Below, in pieces: positions 43,387 to 52,466 of a stretch of 64,000 nucleotides of DNA (positions within the stretch are counted from its first letter, which is position 1; every line of letters begins with the position of its first letter). Made by a program: the position numbers and the translations under genes. The stretch is taken from positions 1 to 64,000 of the forward strand of contig CADBZW010000017.1 of the NCBI GenBank assembly GCA_902799345.1. Direction: 5' to 3'. The stretch is from an uncultured Bacteroidia bacterium (GTDB lineage Bacteria; Bacteroidota; Bacteroidia; Bacteroidales; F082). Below the pieces are notes generated by a model. That model ran no database searches and was not told the DNA's origin. It was given only the letters and a program-made list of their open reading frames with translations.

Positions 43387-46300
43387 TCAACGACACAGAA
43401 CCACACGTTTTTTCACCATTCCTTTATCCGTCTTGATTTCAAGCAGATAGACAGAAGGTGCATAGCCAACGAGGTTCATCTCGATATGATTGCCACGAGG
43501 ACACTCCAGGCTTTCAAGCACCTGCCCCATCATGTTGACCAACCTGACATTTTGAATATCCTCGGCTTCAACATGCAGTGTTCCTTTCGTAGGATTGGGA
43601 TAGACCTGCACGTCATGAGTCTCTTGCTCCTCGACACCGAAATACCCGGCATTGATGACAATTTCGCGTTCCATCTCGCCACAATCCAACGCAGTGAAAA
43701 TGGCCGTCAATGTAGTCGTCCCAGGTGTACTCACATGGATGAGGCAATGGTCGTTGGCACTTTCAATGACCTGCCAATCAGGATTAGACAAAGACCAAGC
43801 CACATTGCCATCGATGCCAGTCGAGTCAATCTCGTAACGATACACGCCGCTGACCAAGTTGGAGGCCACAAACACCGAAGTGTCGCCAGAAATCACACCC
43901 ATGGCTTCCGAGTCCTTGATTTCGAGTCTGATTTGCACTATGGAATCGCAACCGGCTTGCGTTTCAAGGTTTTCCAACTCAATGAAGAAGACGCCTGGTT
44001 CATCATAGACCACTCCATTAAGCTCATAGTAGTCGCAAGCCTGAAGTTCCAATGTAGTGGTCACCGCCTCTCTCAACATCACATGCATCACAACGGTACT
44101 GTCACATCCTTGCGAGGTCTGGAAAAGGTGGCTGCAAGTCATCCCATCCGTATTGCATTGGTATTCATACCATTGGAACGGCTCACACGACAAGGAATCG
44201 AACTCATAAACAAGCTGTTCCGAGAGACTGAAATGGAGGGTGACGAGGCTGTCGCAGCCATACACCGACTGGAAGGTATGCTGATAATCGCCTTCCGTCT
44301 CGCAATAGTGTTCCTGCCACCAAATAGGGCGGCAAGCCACGATGTTGGTATCAGTAGCGACAGGCGCGATGATGTGTAACTGATAGGCGACAACACTATC
44401 GCAGTGTGTGACCGATGTCTGCAGAGAATCATAGACGATGGCATCATTGTAATAGGGAACACCATGCCACACGAAGCCACTGCATTCGGTCATGGTGCCT
44501 CCATCAACTTGGGTGTCATGGCCAACGGTGAGATTGAGGTAATACCATGTGTCGCAATCCTCTTCATTCGTGGCGGCGACAAACACGGAGTCGCGGACGC
44601 TTTCGGTGTAGACATGGTTCGGATTCATGTCCCAAACGTATGAGTCACAAGCAGTCCGGTCGTAGGTGAAAGCCGCATAGCTGTCGAAATTGAGTTGCAA
44701 TTCCACAATGCTGTCGCAACCCGTAGCATTGGTCAACGTCACAACCGAATACTGTGGTGTGTCTGAATGATAGAAGGTCATCCCATTCCACTCATAGGAG
44801 TCATGACATGAGGTAATCACATCAGTCACTTGGTCGCTGTGATTGATAACGACTGGTTGGTGGATGATATGACGACACGGATCATAGGTTTCAAAGTCCA
44901 ACACTTGGCTCTCATGGATTACCTCTCCCGTCTCAAGGACGTAGTAATCGCACTCTTCAATGGTCTCCAGCCAATCCTCTGCTTCTGCGACCACCCTTAT
45001 CAGCACGGGGCCAGCGATGTAGTCGCCGCAAGAATTATGGGCGATATACCGCAACCAATTGCCATCATAGCTCATCTGCATCGGCATCGTCGGTGAAATG
45101 GCGGTGAAATTGCCATTTTCCGTTGTCGACATCTGCCACTGAGCCAGACGGTCGTTCACATCTTCATTGTTCCAAGTAACGTTTATCTCAGGTAAGTCGA
45201 GGGTCTCTCCTTCACACACTTGCATGGCCGACAGCTGAACATTAGCCGTAGGAGCATCATCGACGCGGAAAGAGACCACATTGCTACTCACCTCACCACA
45301 ACCATTGGTGACCACATAACGGAGGAAGTAGTTACCGCAATTCAAATGGGTCGTCAAGGGGTCGAAGGCAGTGAAAGGTCCATTGGCCGATGTGGCATAT
45401 TCCCAGCCCTGACTGCCGCCTCCGCTATGGTTCATCTGAACCTGTGGTGCCGAAACACCCAGCGGATAGCCCACGCAAACGGTTGAAGGCGCAATCAAAT
45501 CAGTCAAGATTTCAGGGGCATGGTTAACAGTCAGAACCAGGGTATAGGTGCTGTCGCATACCTGTGGGTCTTGGCTGACGACGAGGGTATCATACACATC
45601 GCTCTCGTAATAGGTTTGTTGCGTCTTGGGCCAGTAATAGGATTCACAGGACTCTTGATATTGCGGTGGCGCAATGTAGGCTTCACCTAAGGTAAAATGC
45701 CACGACACTTGTATGGTGCAGCCGTTAGGCGTGACAGAGTCAATCGTGTAATTGCCATTATGGTCACATAATTGGCCGTGATAATAGATGTCGTCGCAAG
45801 CGGTGATTTCGCCTTCGTTGATAGGGTCGGTGGAATACACGGTAACCTGCGCCGTGTTGGACGAATAGGCTGTTCCACATCCATTGACGGCTTTGTAACG
45901 GATATTGCAGCCATTATAGCTATACGGGATATTGTTATTGTTCAGTGGCTGCCACGTGCCGTTGATTTGTATCTCCCATGACCCTGTGCCTTGGTTGATA
46001 TGACGCCAAGTGACTTGAGGAGCAGTCAAGTTGAACGACGAACCTGCGCAAATGCCCGCCGGAGCAGTGACGTTGCCCACCAATGGCTCGTCGTTGACAG
46101 CAGCCTGAGCACTGGCGCCATACACCATACCACATTCGTTTTCAGCAAAATACCGTATTTGGCATCCATTGTATTCGTATGGGATATTATTGTTGTTCAA
46201 AGACTGCCAGCTGCCATTAATCTGGATTTGCCAGCCTTGGTTGGTAATTGTCGCGCCATTGTTTTGGATGTTAGGCGTCGTCAAGGCAAAGCTGCCACCG

Positions 46301-48021
46301 GCACAGATAGCCGCTGGGGCGGAGACATTGGAGATTACCGGAGCGTCGTTGACATGGATTTGCACGGCATTGCTGACATCGCTGTCACAATCGTTGGTCA
46401 CTTTATAGCGAAGGTACCAGTTGTTATAACTCGTTGGAACGCCTTGTATGTTAAAGGTTTGGAAGTTACCGTTTTGTGTCTGGCAGATTTCCCAAGTGCC
46501 CGTGCCGTCGCCAACGAAATCCGGGATGGCGACATCCAAGTCACCACCGGCACAGATGGCATTGGGGGCTTGTATCGAGCCTGTCACATCGGGGGCCGCA
46601 TTCACAACCAACTGGCGGGCGGGAGAGCTGTAGACCATTCCGCAGTTGCCTTCCACCATGTAACGGATATACCATCCGTTTTGGGCAGCCGTGATATTGT
46701 TCAAGTTGAAACTGCTATAATTACCCGTTTCCGTTGGCGAAGCCACCCAGCCCTGGCTCAAAATCTGGGAGCCATTGGCCGAATAGGCAGGAGGCGTAAG
46801 GGTGAGGCTGCCACCCGCACAAATGGGCTGGACTTGTGGCGTCTGTGCTGAGAAGCTAGGGCCGTCAGTCACCGTGATTTGCACCGCATTGCTGGCACCT
46901 GTGCCACAGTCGTTGGTGGCGGAGTAACGCACCCACCAGCCATTCATTGACAGAGGAATACTGGTCGGGTCGAATGTGGTCCAGTTGGTTCCAGTGCTGG
47001 TTTGGCATTTCTGCCAAATACCCGTGCCAGAAGGCGTGACCGAAGGCGCGCCAATGCCCAGGCTACCACCAGTGCAAATCACTGAAGGAGCTGAGATATT
47101 CCCTATCGTAGGCGCCTGACTTGTAGTTATAAACACCCACGCCTCGGAATAGACGCCATGTGTCGTCACACGGTATTTGATTTGGTCGGTGGTAAAGTTG
47201 CCGCCCGTAAAAGTATAATAGATGATGTTGTTTGACACGGTGTACGTGCCATGGGACGGATTCGTCACCACGGAAACCACTGCTTCATTGGCATTGGGCA
47301 TGATGACATCATTTGACAGCACATCAATCGGGACGGGTTGGCCGTCTTGGCATGCCAAGATGTTGTTATCGTTATTGGCTACGACGCTATAAGACACGTC
47401 GGGCGTAAAAGAAATGTCGTCTATGCCGAAGTCATCGCCGAAGCCGGAATCCAAGGGGCAGCGGTCATAGATGATAATGGTTGCCGTGGTGGCAGTGCCA
47501 CTATTCCAGGTAGCGGCAGGGAACTGGTCCCAATAGCCGCCGCTGACAAACTGTGGTTGCCAATTGTCCGTTCCCACTTGCGTCCCGTTGATGGTAACTC
47601 GGAATCTTGCCCAGGAAGTCGCGCCATTGCCATTACTGATATGGCTAGCCCAAAAAGTAAAGCTGTAGTTTGTGTTTTGTGTAACATTAACCGTCGTTGC
47701 CCATACCCGATAATTGCTCAGGAGGCCTTTGCCATTGGCAATGAAAAACCGTCCACTTCCAGAGGTATGGTCGCCCATTTCAAACCACTGGTTATGAAAC
47801 ATATTAGGATTCCTTTTCACCACATATACGCCAGCTTCCGTAAGATACGGCGGCGGGCCATAATAACTGTAATCGGTTTCATATCCTAATAATTGGTTAT
47901 TGTTCTCGAAATTGCCATTGGTGATAAGATTCTGTCCAAAAGCAGGCGCCACAACTATCAATAGCAACGCCAATATGGCTTTTGCCAGTATCACATTAAC
48001 GAAGTTCGATTTTCTTAACAT
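43387..48021 (-). CDS. Giant T9SS surface protein with seven Ig-like repeats and a C-terminal sorting domain
   Basis: 1544 residues. The signal peptide ends at VAPAFGQ. Residues about 30-195 are a jelly-roll-like module (LITNGNFENN to DDFGIDDISF). Next is a cadherin-like short segment with TYTVSNNIIYYTFTGGNF. About 300-1000 hold around seven Ig-like repeats, each with an ICAGGS-like motif near the start and an RY...N.CG motif near the end. About 1000-1450 hold Cys/Tyr/Trp repeats with CDS near their ends. The C-terminus is a type A T9SS domain (YPNPTKGTLHVEA, VYLLEIKTDKG). Expected to be exported and attached to the surface as a long fibrous protein. Ligand unknown. Confidence 0.9.
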   Translation of the reverse strand: MLRKSNFVNVILAKAILALLLIVVAPAFGQNLITNGNFENNNQLLGYETDYSYYGPPPYLTEAGVYVVKRNPNMFHNQWFEMGDHTSGSGRFFIANGKGLLSNYRVWATTVNVTQNTNYSFTFWASHISNGNGATSWARFRVTINGTQVGTDNWQPQFVSGGYWDQFPAATWNSGTATTATIIIYDRCPLDSGFGDDFGIDDISFTPDVSYSVVANNDNNILACQDGQPVPIDVLSNDVIMPNANEAVVSVVTNPSHGTYTVSNNIIYYTFTGGNFTTDQIKYRVTTHGVYSEAWVFITTSQAPTIGNISAPSVICTGGSLGIGAPSVTPSGTGIWQKCQTSTGTNWTTFDPTSIPLSMNGWWVRYSATNDCGTGASNAVQITVTDGPSFSAQTPQVQPICAGGSLTLTPPAYSANGSQILSQGWVASPTETGNYSSFNLNNITAAQNGWYIRYMVEGNCGMVYSSPARQLVVNAAPDVTGSIQAPNAICAGGDLDVAIPDFVGDGTGTWEICQTQNGNFQTFNIQGVPTSYNNWYLRYKVTNDCDSDVSNAVQIHVNDAPVISNVSAPAAICAGGSFALTTPNIQNNGATITNQGWQIQINGSWQSLNNNNIPYEYNGCQIRYFAENECGMVYGASAQAAVNDEPLVGNVTAPAGICAGSSFNLTAPQVTWRHINQGTGSWEIQINGTWQPLNNNNIPYSYNGCNIRYKAVNGCGTAYSSNTAQVTVYSTDPINEGEITACDDIYYHGQLCDHNGNYTIDSVTPNGCTIQVSWHFTLGEAYIAPPQYQESCESYYWPKTQQTYYESDVYDTLVVSQDPQVCDSTYTLVLTVNHAPEILTDLIAPSTVCVGYPLGVSAPQVQMNHSGGGSQGWEYATSANGPFTAFDPLTTHLNCGNYFLRYVVTNGCGEVSSNVVSFRVDDAPTANVQLSAMQVCEGETLDLPEINVTWNNEDVNDRLAQWQMSTTENGNFTAISPTMPMQMSYDGNWLRYIAHNSCGDYIAGPVLIRVVAEAEDWLETIEECDYYVLETGEVIHESQVLDFETYDPCRHIIHQPVVINHSDQVTDVITSCHDSYEWNGMTFYHSDTPQYSVVTLTNATGCDSIVELQLNFDSYAAFTYDRTACDSYVWDMNPNHVYTESVRDSVFVAATNEEDCDTWYYLNLTVGHDTQVDGGTMTECSGFVWHGVPYYNDAIVYDSLQTSVTHCDSVVAYQLHIIAPVATDTNIVACRPIWWQEHYCETEGDYQHTFQSVYGCDSLVTLHFSLSEQLVYEFDSLSCEPFQWYEYQCNTDGMTCSHLFQTSQGCDSTVVMHVMLREAVTTTLELQACDYYELNGVVYDEPGVFFIELENLETQAGCDSIVQIRLEIKDSEAMGVISGDTSVFVASNLVSGVYRYEIDSTGIDGNVAWSLSNPDWQVIESANDHCLIHVSTPGTTTLTAIFTALDCGEMEREIVINAGYFGVEEQETHDVQVYPNPTKGTLHVEAEDIQNVRLVNMMGQVLESLECPRGNHIEMNLVGYAPSVYLLEIKTDKGMVKKRVVLCR

Positions 48022-48052
48022 TTTGTTTGGACTTTACCTAGTATATTAAATG

Positions 48053-48060
48053 CAAATATA
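48053..48060 (-). promoter_or_regulatory. Bacteroidota -7 element for the giant T9SS gene
   Basis: TATATTTG on the minus strand, 32 bases before ATG 48021. Confidence 0.65.
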
Positions 48061-48096
48061 GGCAAAAAACGTACCAAACAAAGAAAAAAAGTTCAT

Positions 48097-48561
48097 TTAC
48101 AGTGGTTTCCCATCCAAAACGGCCTCTTTCAAGGTGTCGTATTCGTAGGTCAGTTTGAGAGAGAAGAAGGAACGATGTTCGTCGATGAGGCGGAGGAAAA
48201 TCTTGTCGCCTTCCCACATGGTGAGGTCAAGCAGGCGTTGTTTTTCAATCCATTCGAGGTCGCCTTCGTTGCATTCGATTTGGTCGCCCGTCCAGTCGGT
48301 GCATACGAAGATGTGCATATGTTCGTCGTCGTAGATGTTATGCACGAAGGTGACGATGCCACAGTAGCGCCATTTCGTGACGGTGAATCCTGTCTCTTCC
48401 CACACCTCGCGCAGCATGCAGTCTTCGGGGCTCTCCCCTTCCTCGAACTTGCCGCCCACGCCGAGCCATTTGTCGTGGTTGAGGTCGTTTTTTTTCTTTG
48501 TGCGGTGCAGCATGAGGTATTGGCTACCGCGCTCTAAGTAACATAACGTGGTTTGTTTCAT
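48097..48561 (-). CDS. Nudix hydrolase (MutT/8-oxo-dGTP-like)
   Basis: 154 residues from ATG 48561 (MKQTTLCYLERG). It contains a full Nudix box, G37-x5-E43-x7-R51-E52-V-W-E55-E56-T-G58, which binds the metal and cleaves a nucleoside diphosphate derivative. The overall layout is like MutT family members that clean 8-oxo-dGTP, but the substrate cannot be told from the sequence. Cytoplasmic. It lies just past the gdhA terminator. Confidence 0.88.
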   Translation of the reverse strand: MKQTTLCYLERGSQYLMLHRTKKKNDLNHDKWLGVGGKFEEGESPEDCMLREVWEETGFTVTKWRYCGIVTFVHNIYDDEHMHIFVCTDWTGDQIECNEGDLEWIEKQRLLDLTMWEGDKIFLRLIDEHRSFFSLKLTYEYDTLKEAVLDGKPL

Positions 48562-48567
48562 AATGAT

Positions 48568-48599
48568 AAAAAGCAAGGCGGCCTTGTGAGCCGCCTTGC
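48568..48599 (-). terminator. Rho-independent terminator of gdhA
   Basis: GCAAGGCGGC (48573-48582) pairs with GCCGCCTTGC (48590-48599), followed on the minus strand by five T (48572-48568). The Nudix gene starts only a few bases away, so it may depend on readthrough. Confidence 0.85.
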
Positions 48600-48623
48600 A
48601 AAACCTTTTTTTAGCTCTGGAAA

Positions 48624-49964
48624 TTAGATGATACCCTGAGCGAGCATAGCTTTGGCAACACGCATGAAGCCGGCGATGTTGGCACCCTTGACGTAGTCAA
48701 TGGTCTTACCATTCTTACCGTACTCGACGCACATGTCATAGATGTCGTTCATGATCTTGTGCAACTTGACATCGACCTCTTCGGCAGTCCAGTTGATGTG
48801 ACCGGCGTTTTGGCAGATTTCAAGGCCAGAAGTGGCGACGCCACCGGCGTTGACGGCCTTACCAGGAGCAAACGGCAGTTTGGCCTTCTGGAAAGCTGCA
48901 ATAGCACCAGGCTGGCAGCCCATGTTCGACACTTCAGCGACGAACTTCACGCCATTCTTGATCAGCATGTCGGCGTCTTCTTCGCTAAGCTCGTTTTGGA
49001 AAGCGCAAGGCATAGCGATGTCGCACTTGACGGTCCAAGACTTCTTGCCGGCAGTGAACTTAGCGGCCTTCGGGAACTTGGTGGCCATGTCTTCAACCTT
49101 GTTACGGTTGGAAGCACGCATCTCAAGCATGTAGTCGATCATCTCCTTGGTGATACCGTCCTTGATTTCGCAGACGCCATCAGGACCAGAGATAGCGATG
49201 ACCTTGGCACCCATTTCAACAGCCTTGGTGGCAGCGCCCCAAGCCACATTGCCGAAACCAGACAGGGCAATCTTCTTGTCCTTCATGGTTTCTTTCTTTT
49301 CCTTCACCATGCGCTCAACATAGTACATGGCACCGAAACCTGTGGCTTCAGGACGGATCAGAGAACCACCCCAGCCATAGCTCTTACCAGTCAGAGCGCC
49401 AGTGCTGTGTTCACGGGCGAGCTTCTTGTAAGCGCCATAGAGGTAACCGATCTCACGGCCGCCAACGCCGACGTCACCAGCAGGTGAGTCTTGGTCAGGA
49501 CCGATGTTTCTCCAAAGCTCATACATGAAGGCCTGGCAGAAACGCATGATTTCAGCGTCGGACTTGCCCGTCGGGTCGAAGTCGGCACCGCCCTTACCAC
49601 CGCCGAGAGGCAGGTTGGTCAGGGAGTTCTTGAAGATCTGTTCGAAGCCCAAGAACTTCAGCATGGAGACATTGACAGCCGGGTGGAAGCGGAGGCCACC
49701 TTTGTAAGCGCCAAGAGCGGCATTGTACTGCACACGATAACCTAAGTTCGTGCAGACTTCACCCTTATCGTTGACCCAAGTCACACGGAAAGTGAAGATA
49801 CGATCGGGCTCCACAAGGCGCTCGATGATCTTTGCTTTTTCGAATTCGGGATGCTCGTTGTACACTTTCTCAATGGAAACCAGGACCTCTTCGACGGCCT
49901 GCAAATACTCTTTTTCACCAGGATGTTTGGCTTCAAGAGCCTTCATGATTTCTTTTACTTTCAT
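48624..49964 (-). CDS. gdhA: NADP-type glutamate dehydrogenase
   Basis: 446 residues. Reductive amination of 2-oxoglutarate with ammonia, a main route of ammonia assimilation in Bacteroidales. Signature segments: GGLRFHPAVNVSMLKFLGFEQIFKNSLT (about 89-116), the GGGKGGADFDP loop with catalytic Lys, SPAGDVGVGGREIGY, and the Rossmann GFGNVAWGA. Length and N-terminus are normal for the hexameric type. It has its own promoter (50030-50037) and terminator. Confidence 0.97.
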   Translation of the reverse strand: MKVKEIMKALEAKHPGEKEYLQAVEEVLVSIEKVYNEHPEFEKAKIIERLVEPDRIFTFRVTWVNDKGEVCTNLGYRVQYNAALGAYKGGLRFHPAVNVSMLKFLGFEQIFKNSLTNLPLGGGKGGADFDPTGKSDAEIMRFCQAFMYELWRNIGPDQDSPAGDVGVGGREIGYLYGAYKKLAREHSTGALTGKSYGWGGSLIRPEATGFGAMYYVERMVKEKKETMKDKKIALSGFGNVAWGAATKAVEMGAKVIAISGPDGVCEIKDGITKEMIDYMLEMRASNRNKVEDMATKFPKAAKFTAGKKSWTVKCDIAMPCAFQNELSEEDADMLIKNGVKFVAEVSNMGCQPGAIAAFQKAKLPFAPGKAVNAGGVATSGLEICQNAGHINWTAEEVDVKLHKIMNDIYDMCVEYGKNGKTIDYVKGANIAGFMRVAKAMLAQGII

Positions 49965-50029
49965 TTTTTTGTCTTTAATTAAAGGTTTATTATTTGTGTT
50001 AGAAAGTTTACTGCTTTTAGAAAGCGGTG

Positions 50030-50037
50030 CAAATGTA
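50030..50037 (-). promoter_or_regulatory. Bacteroidota -7 element for gdhA
   Basis: TACATTTG on the minus strand matches TAnnTTTG, 65 bases before the gdhA ATG. Confidence 0.6.
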
Positions 50038-50109
50038 GGACTTTTATTTGAACAATTTCAAATTAATTTGAAATATTTTCATTTTCCTCTTTTACCCTTC
50101 TTCATTCCC

Positions 50110-52458
50110 TTATTCCACCATCTTTTTGAAAGGGTCGACAGGTCTCAACTCGATCAAATCGCTATCATATTGATAGACACTCCAATATTGGTTTTCACGA
50201 CCATTGCTTCTCCCCTCCTTCAGGTAGTCGCGGTTGAAGAAACGGAATTGGGAGTGCAACAGCGGCACATCACAACTGTTGAGGCAATCCATCATGTCGT
50301 CACCGTAGCGCATCAATGCACTGAGGAAGAACATAGCCATGTCGTAGCCCTCGAAGGCATAGTCCTGAGGTTCGGCGGCATACTTCGACCTAAACTTTCT
50401 CACAAACTGCTTTGCGGCCTCACTCTTATAGTCGACGAAGCCATCGCCAAGATAGATGGCGTTCATCTGCAACAGGTTTTCGACCAGCAGTTTCTCGAAC
50501 TTGGCCCAATCAGGGGCACACACCAACGTGATGGGGAAACGGTCGGTCTCCTTCGCCAGGCTATTCAGCATCTGCGTGGCAAACACATTGTCGTCGCCAT
50601 AAGCCACAATCACGTTGTTTCTCACACCCGAGAGCTGCGACTTCACCTTGCTGATTTCGCTGTAAGGATAGCGTTTCACTGGGTTAGCCAGCACCACCTC
50701 GTTGGCGTTACCGTTTTTGAAGTCGTCGGTAGAATACACCTGTCCTTCCACTTCGACGGTCTTCACCATGCGGCTACCCATTTCGAGGCGCTCGCTCTCG
50801 TTGCGGGCAAAATGCAAGAACTCGTCGCCAGAAACCTTCACCTCATCGTTTACGGCATGGTTAAGATGATATTCCAACTGGTTTAGGAAAGCCGTATCAG
50901 CGCTTCTTTCCTTGCTGACAATGAATACATTGGCATCATCATATAGATTCTTGACCAAATTCGAAATGGTCATGATTTGGCCCAACTCTCCAGGCTTCAC
51001 CTTCACCACATTCGGGTTGTTGACGATGACGGATTCGCGCGTCGAGAGCGGGTTGACCACCACGATATTGTGTTCCTTTGCATATTCCTCCACCACGGCA
51101 AACGACTTGCCGAAGAAGGGCCCCACAATCAAATCCAGATCCATACCACGGATTTGCGAAAGCGCACGTTCAGCAGTAGACACATTGTCGGTCACATCGA
51201 TGACGGTGAGGTCCATCCTCAGCCCCTCACTTTCCAGCGTCTCAACGGCCATCATAAAGCCTTCATAATACTGCACGAACGACAAAGAACGGGCCTTGTG
51301 AAGTCGAGGCAGATTCTCCTTCGTCATATCGAGTCCGCTCACATCGTTCAAATAGAGCGGCACCATCAAGGCCACCTTGTAACGCCTCATTGCGTTTTGA
51401 GGGTCGGCAGTGCATTGTTCTGATGCCTCAAAGTCATCGTTAAATATGCTTTGCGCCGCTTCCTCTTGGATCGTTATGACCGTTTCCTCGGAAGGCTGCT
51501 CTTCTTCATTCTCAACGACGTCGCCAGACATTTCGTCAATCCAATAGAAATCGGAAACCGGCTGGATGGGTATCAGCACCACTTGATTCACGAAAACATG
51601 CGAGCCTACCGAGACATTCATCCTGCGAAAATCGTTTTCATCCACTTTCCATCGCTTCAACAGCGACGAGACACGTTCATTGCGCTCACAGTTGTGAATG
51701 ATATAGTCGTTTTCGTTGACGATGTCTGGGATGTTGACGCGTGTCCCTACAGCAGGCTCATCGCTGATGCCCGGGTTGGCCGCCCTCAGCGCAACGATGT
51801 CTATGCCATACTCTTTTGCGATGTCATAAAGGGTCTCACCACTCTGCACGATGCGTGCCTTGCCATCGAAGAAGTCAGACTGCTTGGGCTTGGATTGCGG
51901 CTTCACGACCTTTGGGGTCTCGGCAACGGGTTCAGGCTTTGGCTCCACGACAACCGGCTTTGGTTCCACAACGACCGGTTCCGGCTTAGGCTCCTCCACT
52001 TTCGGCTGAGGCTTGGGTTCAACCACAACAGGCTTTGGTTCGGGCTCAGTCACAACAGGTTCAGGTTCCACAACCACCGGTTCCGGCTTAGGCTCCTCCA
52101 CTTTCGGCTCAGGCTTGGTTTCAACCACAACAGGTTTAGGCGCTTCCTCCTCGGGGTCCATAGTTTGGGATTCTGCTTCGGGACGCACGGGAATACCCAA
52201 TACATGACCAATTTTCAAGCCTTTTTTCACCTCAGGATTCAATGCCTCGATTTCTTCAACAGAAACGTTGTAGGTCTTTGAAAGTCCCCAAAGCGTCTCT
52301 CCCTGCTTCACATGGTGCATATAATACTCCTTGCCACCAATTCTTGTAGTCTCTTTGGAGCGCACCGAAGGCGTTTGGGCATACACATTGCCCGAGAGCA
52401 ACACTACCAGCAGGAATAAAAAAAAGAAAAGAATTCTATTTTTCATTATCTTGTTCAT
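50110..52458 (-). CDS. LysM protein with Pro/Glu/Lys/Val-rich linker and periplasmic-binding-like domain
   Basis: About 782 residues from ATG 52458, with GGAG 11 bases upstream; ATG 52476 (overlapping guaA) and 52446 are alternatives. The signal peptide ends at NVYAQ. LysM domains near 47-92 (HHVKQGETLWGLSKTYNVS), 202-244 (RIVQSGETLYDIAKEYGID) and a weaker one near 251-295. Between the first two lies a highly repetitive P/E/K/V linker (about 105-185: KPEPVVVEP, KPQPKVEEP), which may span peptidoglycan. The C-terminal about 420 residues (from YKVALMVPLYLND) look like a type I periplasmic-binding/amino-acid receptor fold. A cell-wall-linked sensor or scaffold is plausible. It follows guaA within the same transcript. 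Confidence 0.85.
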   Translation of the reverse strand: MNKIMKNRILFFFLFLLVVLLSGNVYAQTPSVRSKETTRIGGKEYYMHHVKQGETLWGLSKTYNVSVEEIEALNPEVKKGLKIGHVLGIPVRPEAESQTMDPEEEAPKPVVVETKPEPKVEEPKPEPVVVEPEPVVTEPEPKPVVVEPKPQPKVEEPKPEPVVVEPKPVVVEPKPEPVAETPKVVKPQSKPKQSDFFDGKARIVQSGETLYDIAKEYGIDIVALRAANPGISDEPAVGTRVNIPDIVNENDYIIHNCERNERVSSLLKRWKVDENDFRRMNVSVGSHVFVNQVVLIPIQPVSDFYWIDEMSGDVVENEEEQPSEETVITIQEEAAQSIFNDDFEASEQCTADPQNAMRRYKVALMVPLYLNDVSGLDMTKENLPRLHKARSLSFVQYYEGFMMAVETLESEGLRMDLTVIDVTDNVSTAERALSQIRGMDLDLIVGPFFGKSFAVVEEYAKEHNIVVVNPLSTRESVIVNNPNVVKVKPGELGQIMTISNLVKNLYDDANVFIVSKERSADTAFLNQLEYHLNHAVNDEVKVSGDEFLHFARNESERLEMGSRMVKTVEVEGQVYSTDDFKNGNANEVVLANPVKRYPYSEISKVKSQLSGVRNNVIVAYGDDNVFATQMLNSLAKETDRFPITLVCAPDWAKFEKLLVENLLQMNAIYLGDGFVDYKSEAAKQFVRKFRSKYAAEPQDYAFEGYDMAMFFLSALMRYGDDMMDCLNSCDVPLLHSQFRFFNRDYLKEGRSNGRENQYWSVYQYDSDLIELRPVDPFKKMVE
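51890..52145 (-). repeat. Low-complexity coding repeat (P/E/K/V linker)
   Basis: Tandem DNA repeats of about 24-42 bases encode (K/E)PxPVVVEP. They make this linker prone to length change. Confidence 0.7.
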
Positions 52459-52466
52459 TTTCAATA

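Noticed and set aside
43387-48021. Regular repeats that might be a CRISPR array or satellite DNA
   Set aside because: The repeats are amino-acid level Ig-like units with varied DNA, all in one open frame.
51451-52281. Plus-strand frame rich in RLRF and HN repeats
   Set aside because: It is the reverse reading of the P/E/K/V linker of the LysM protein.
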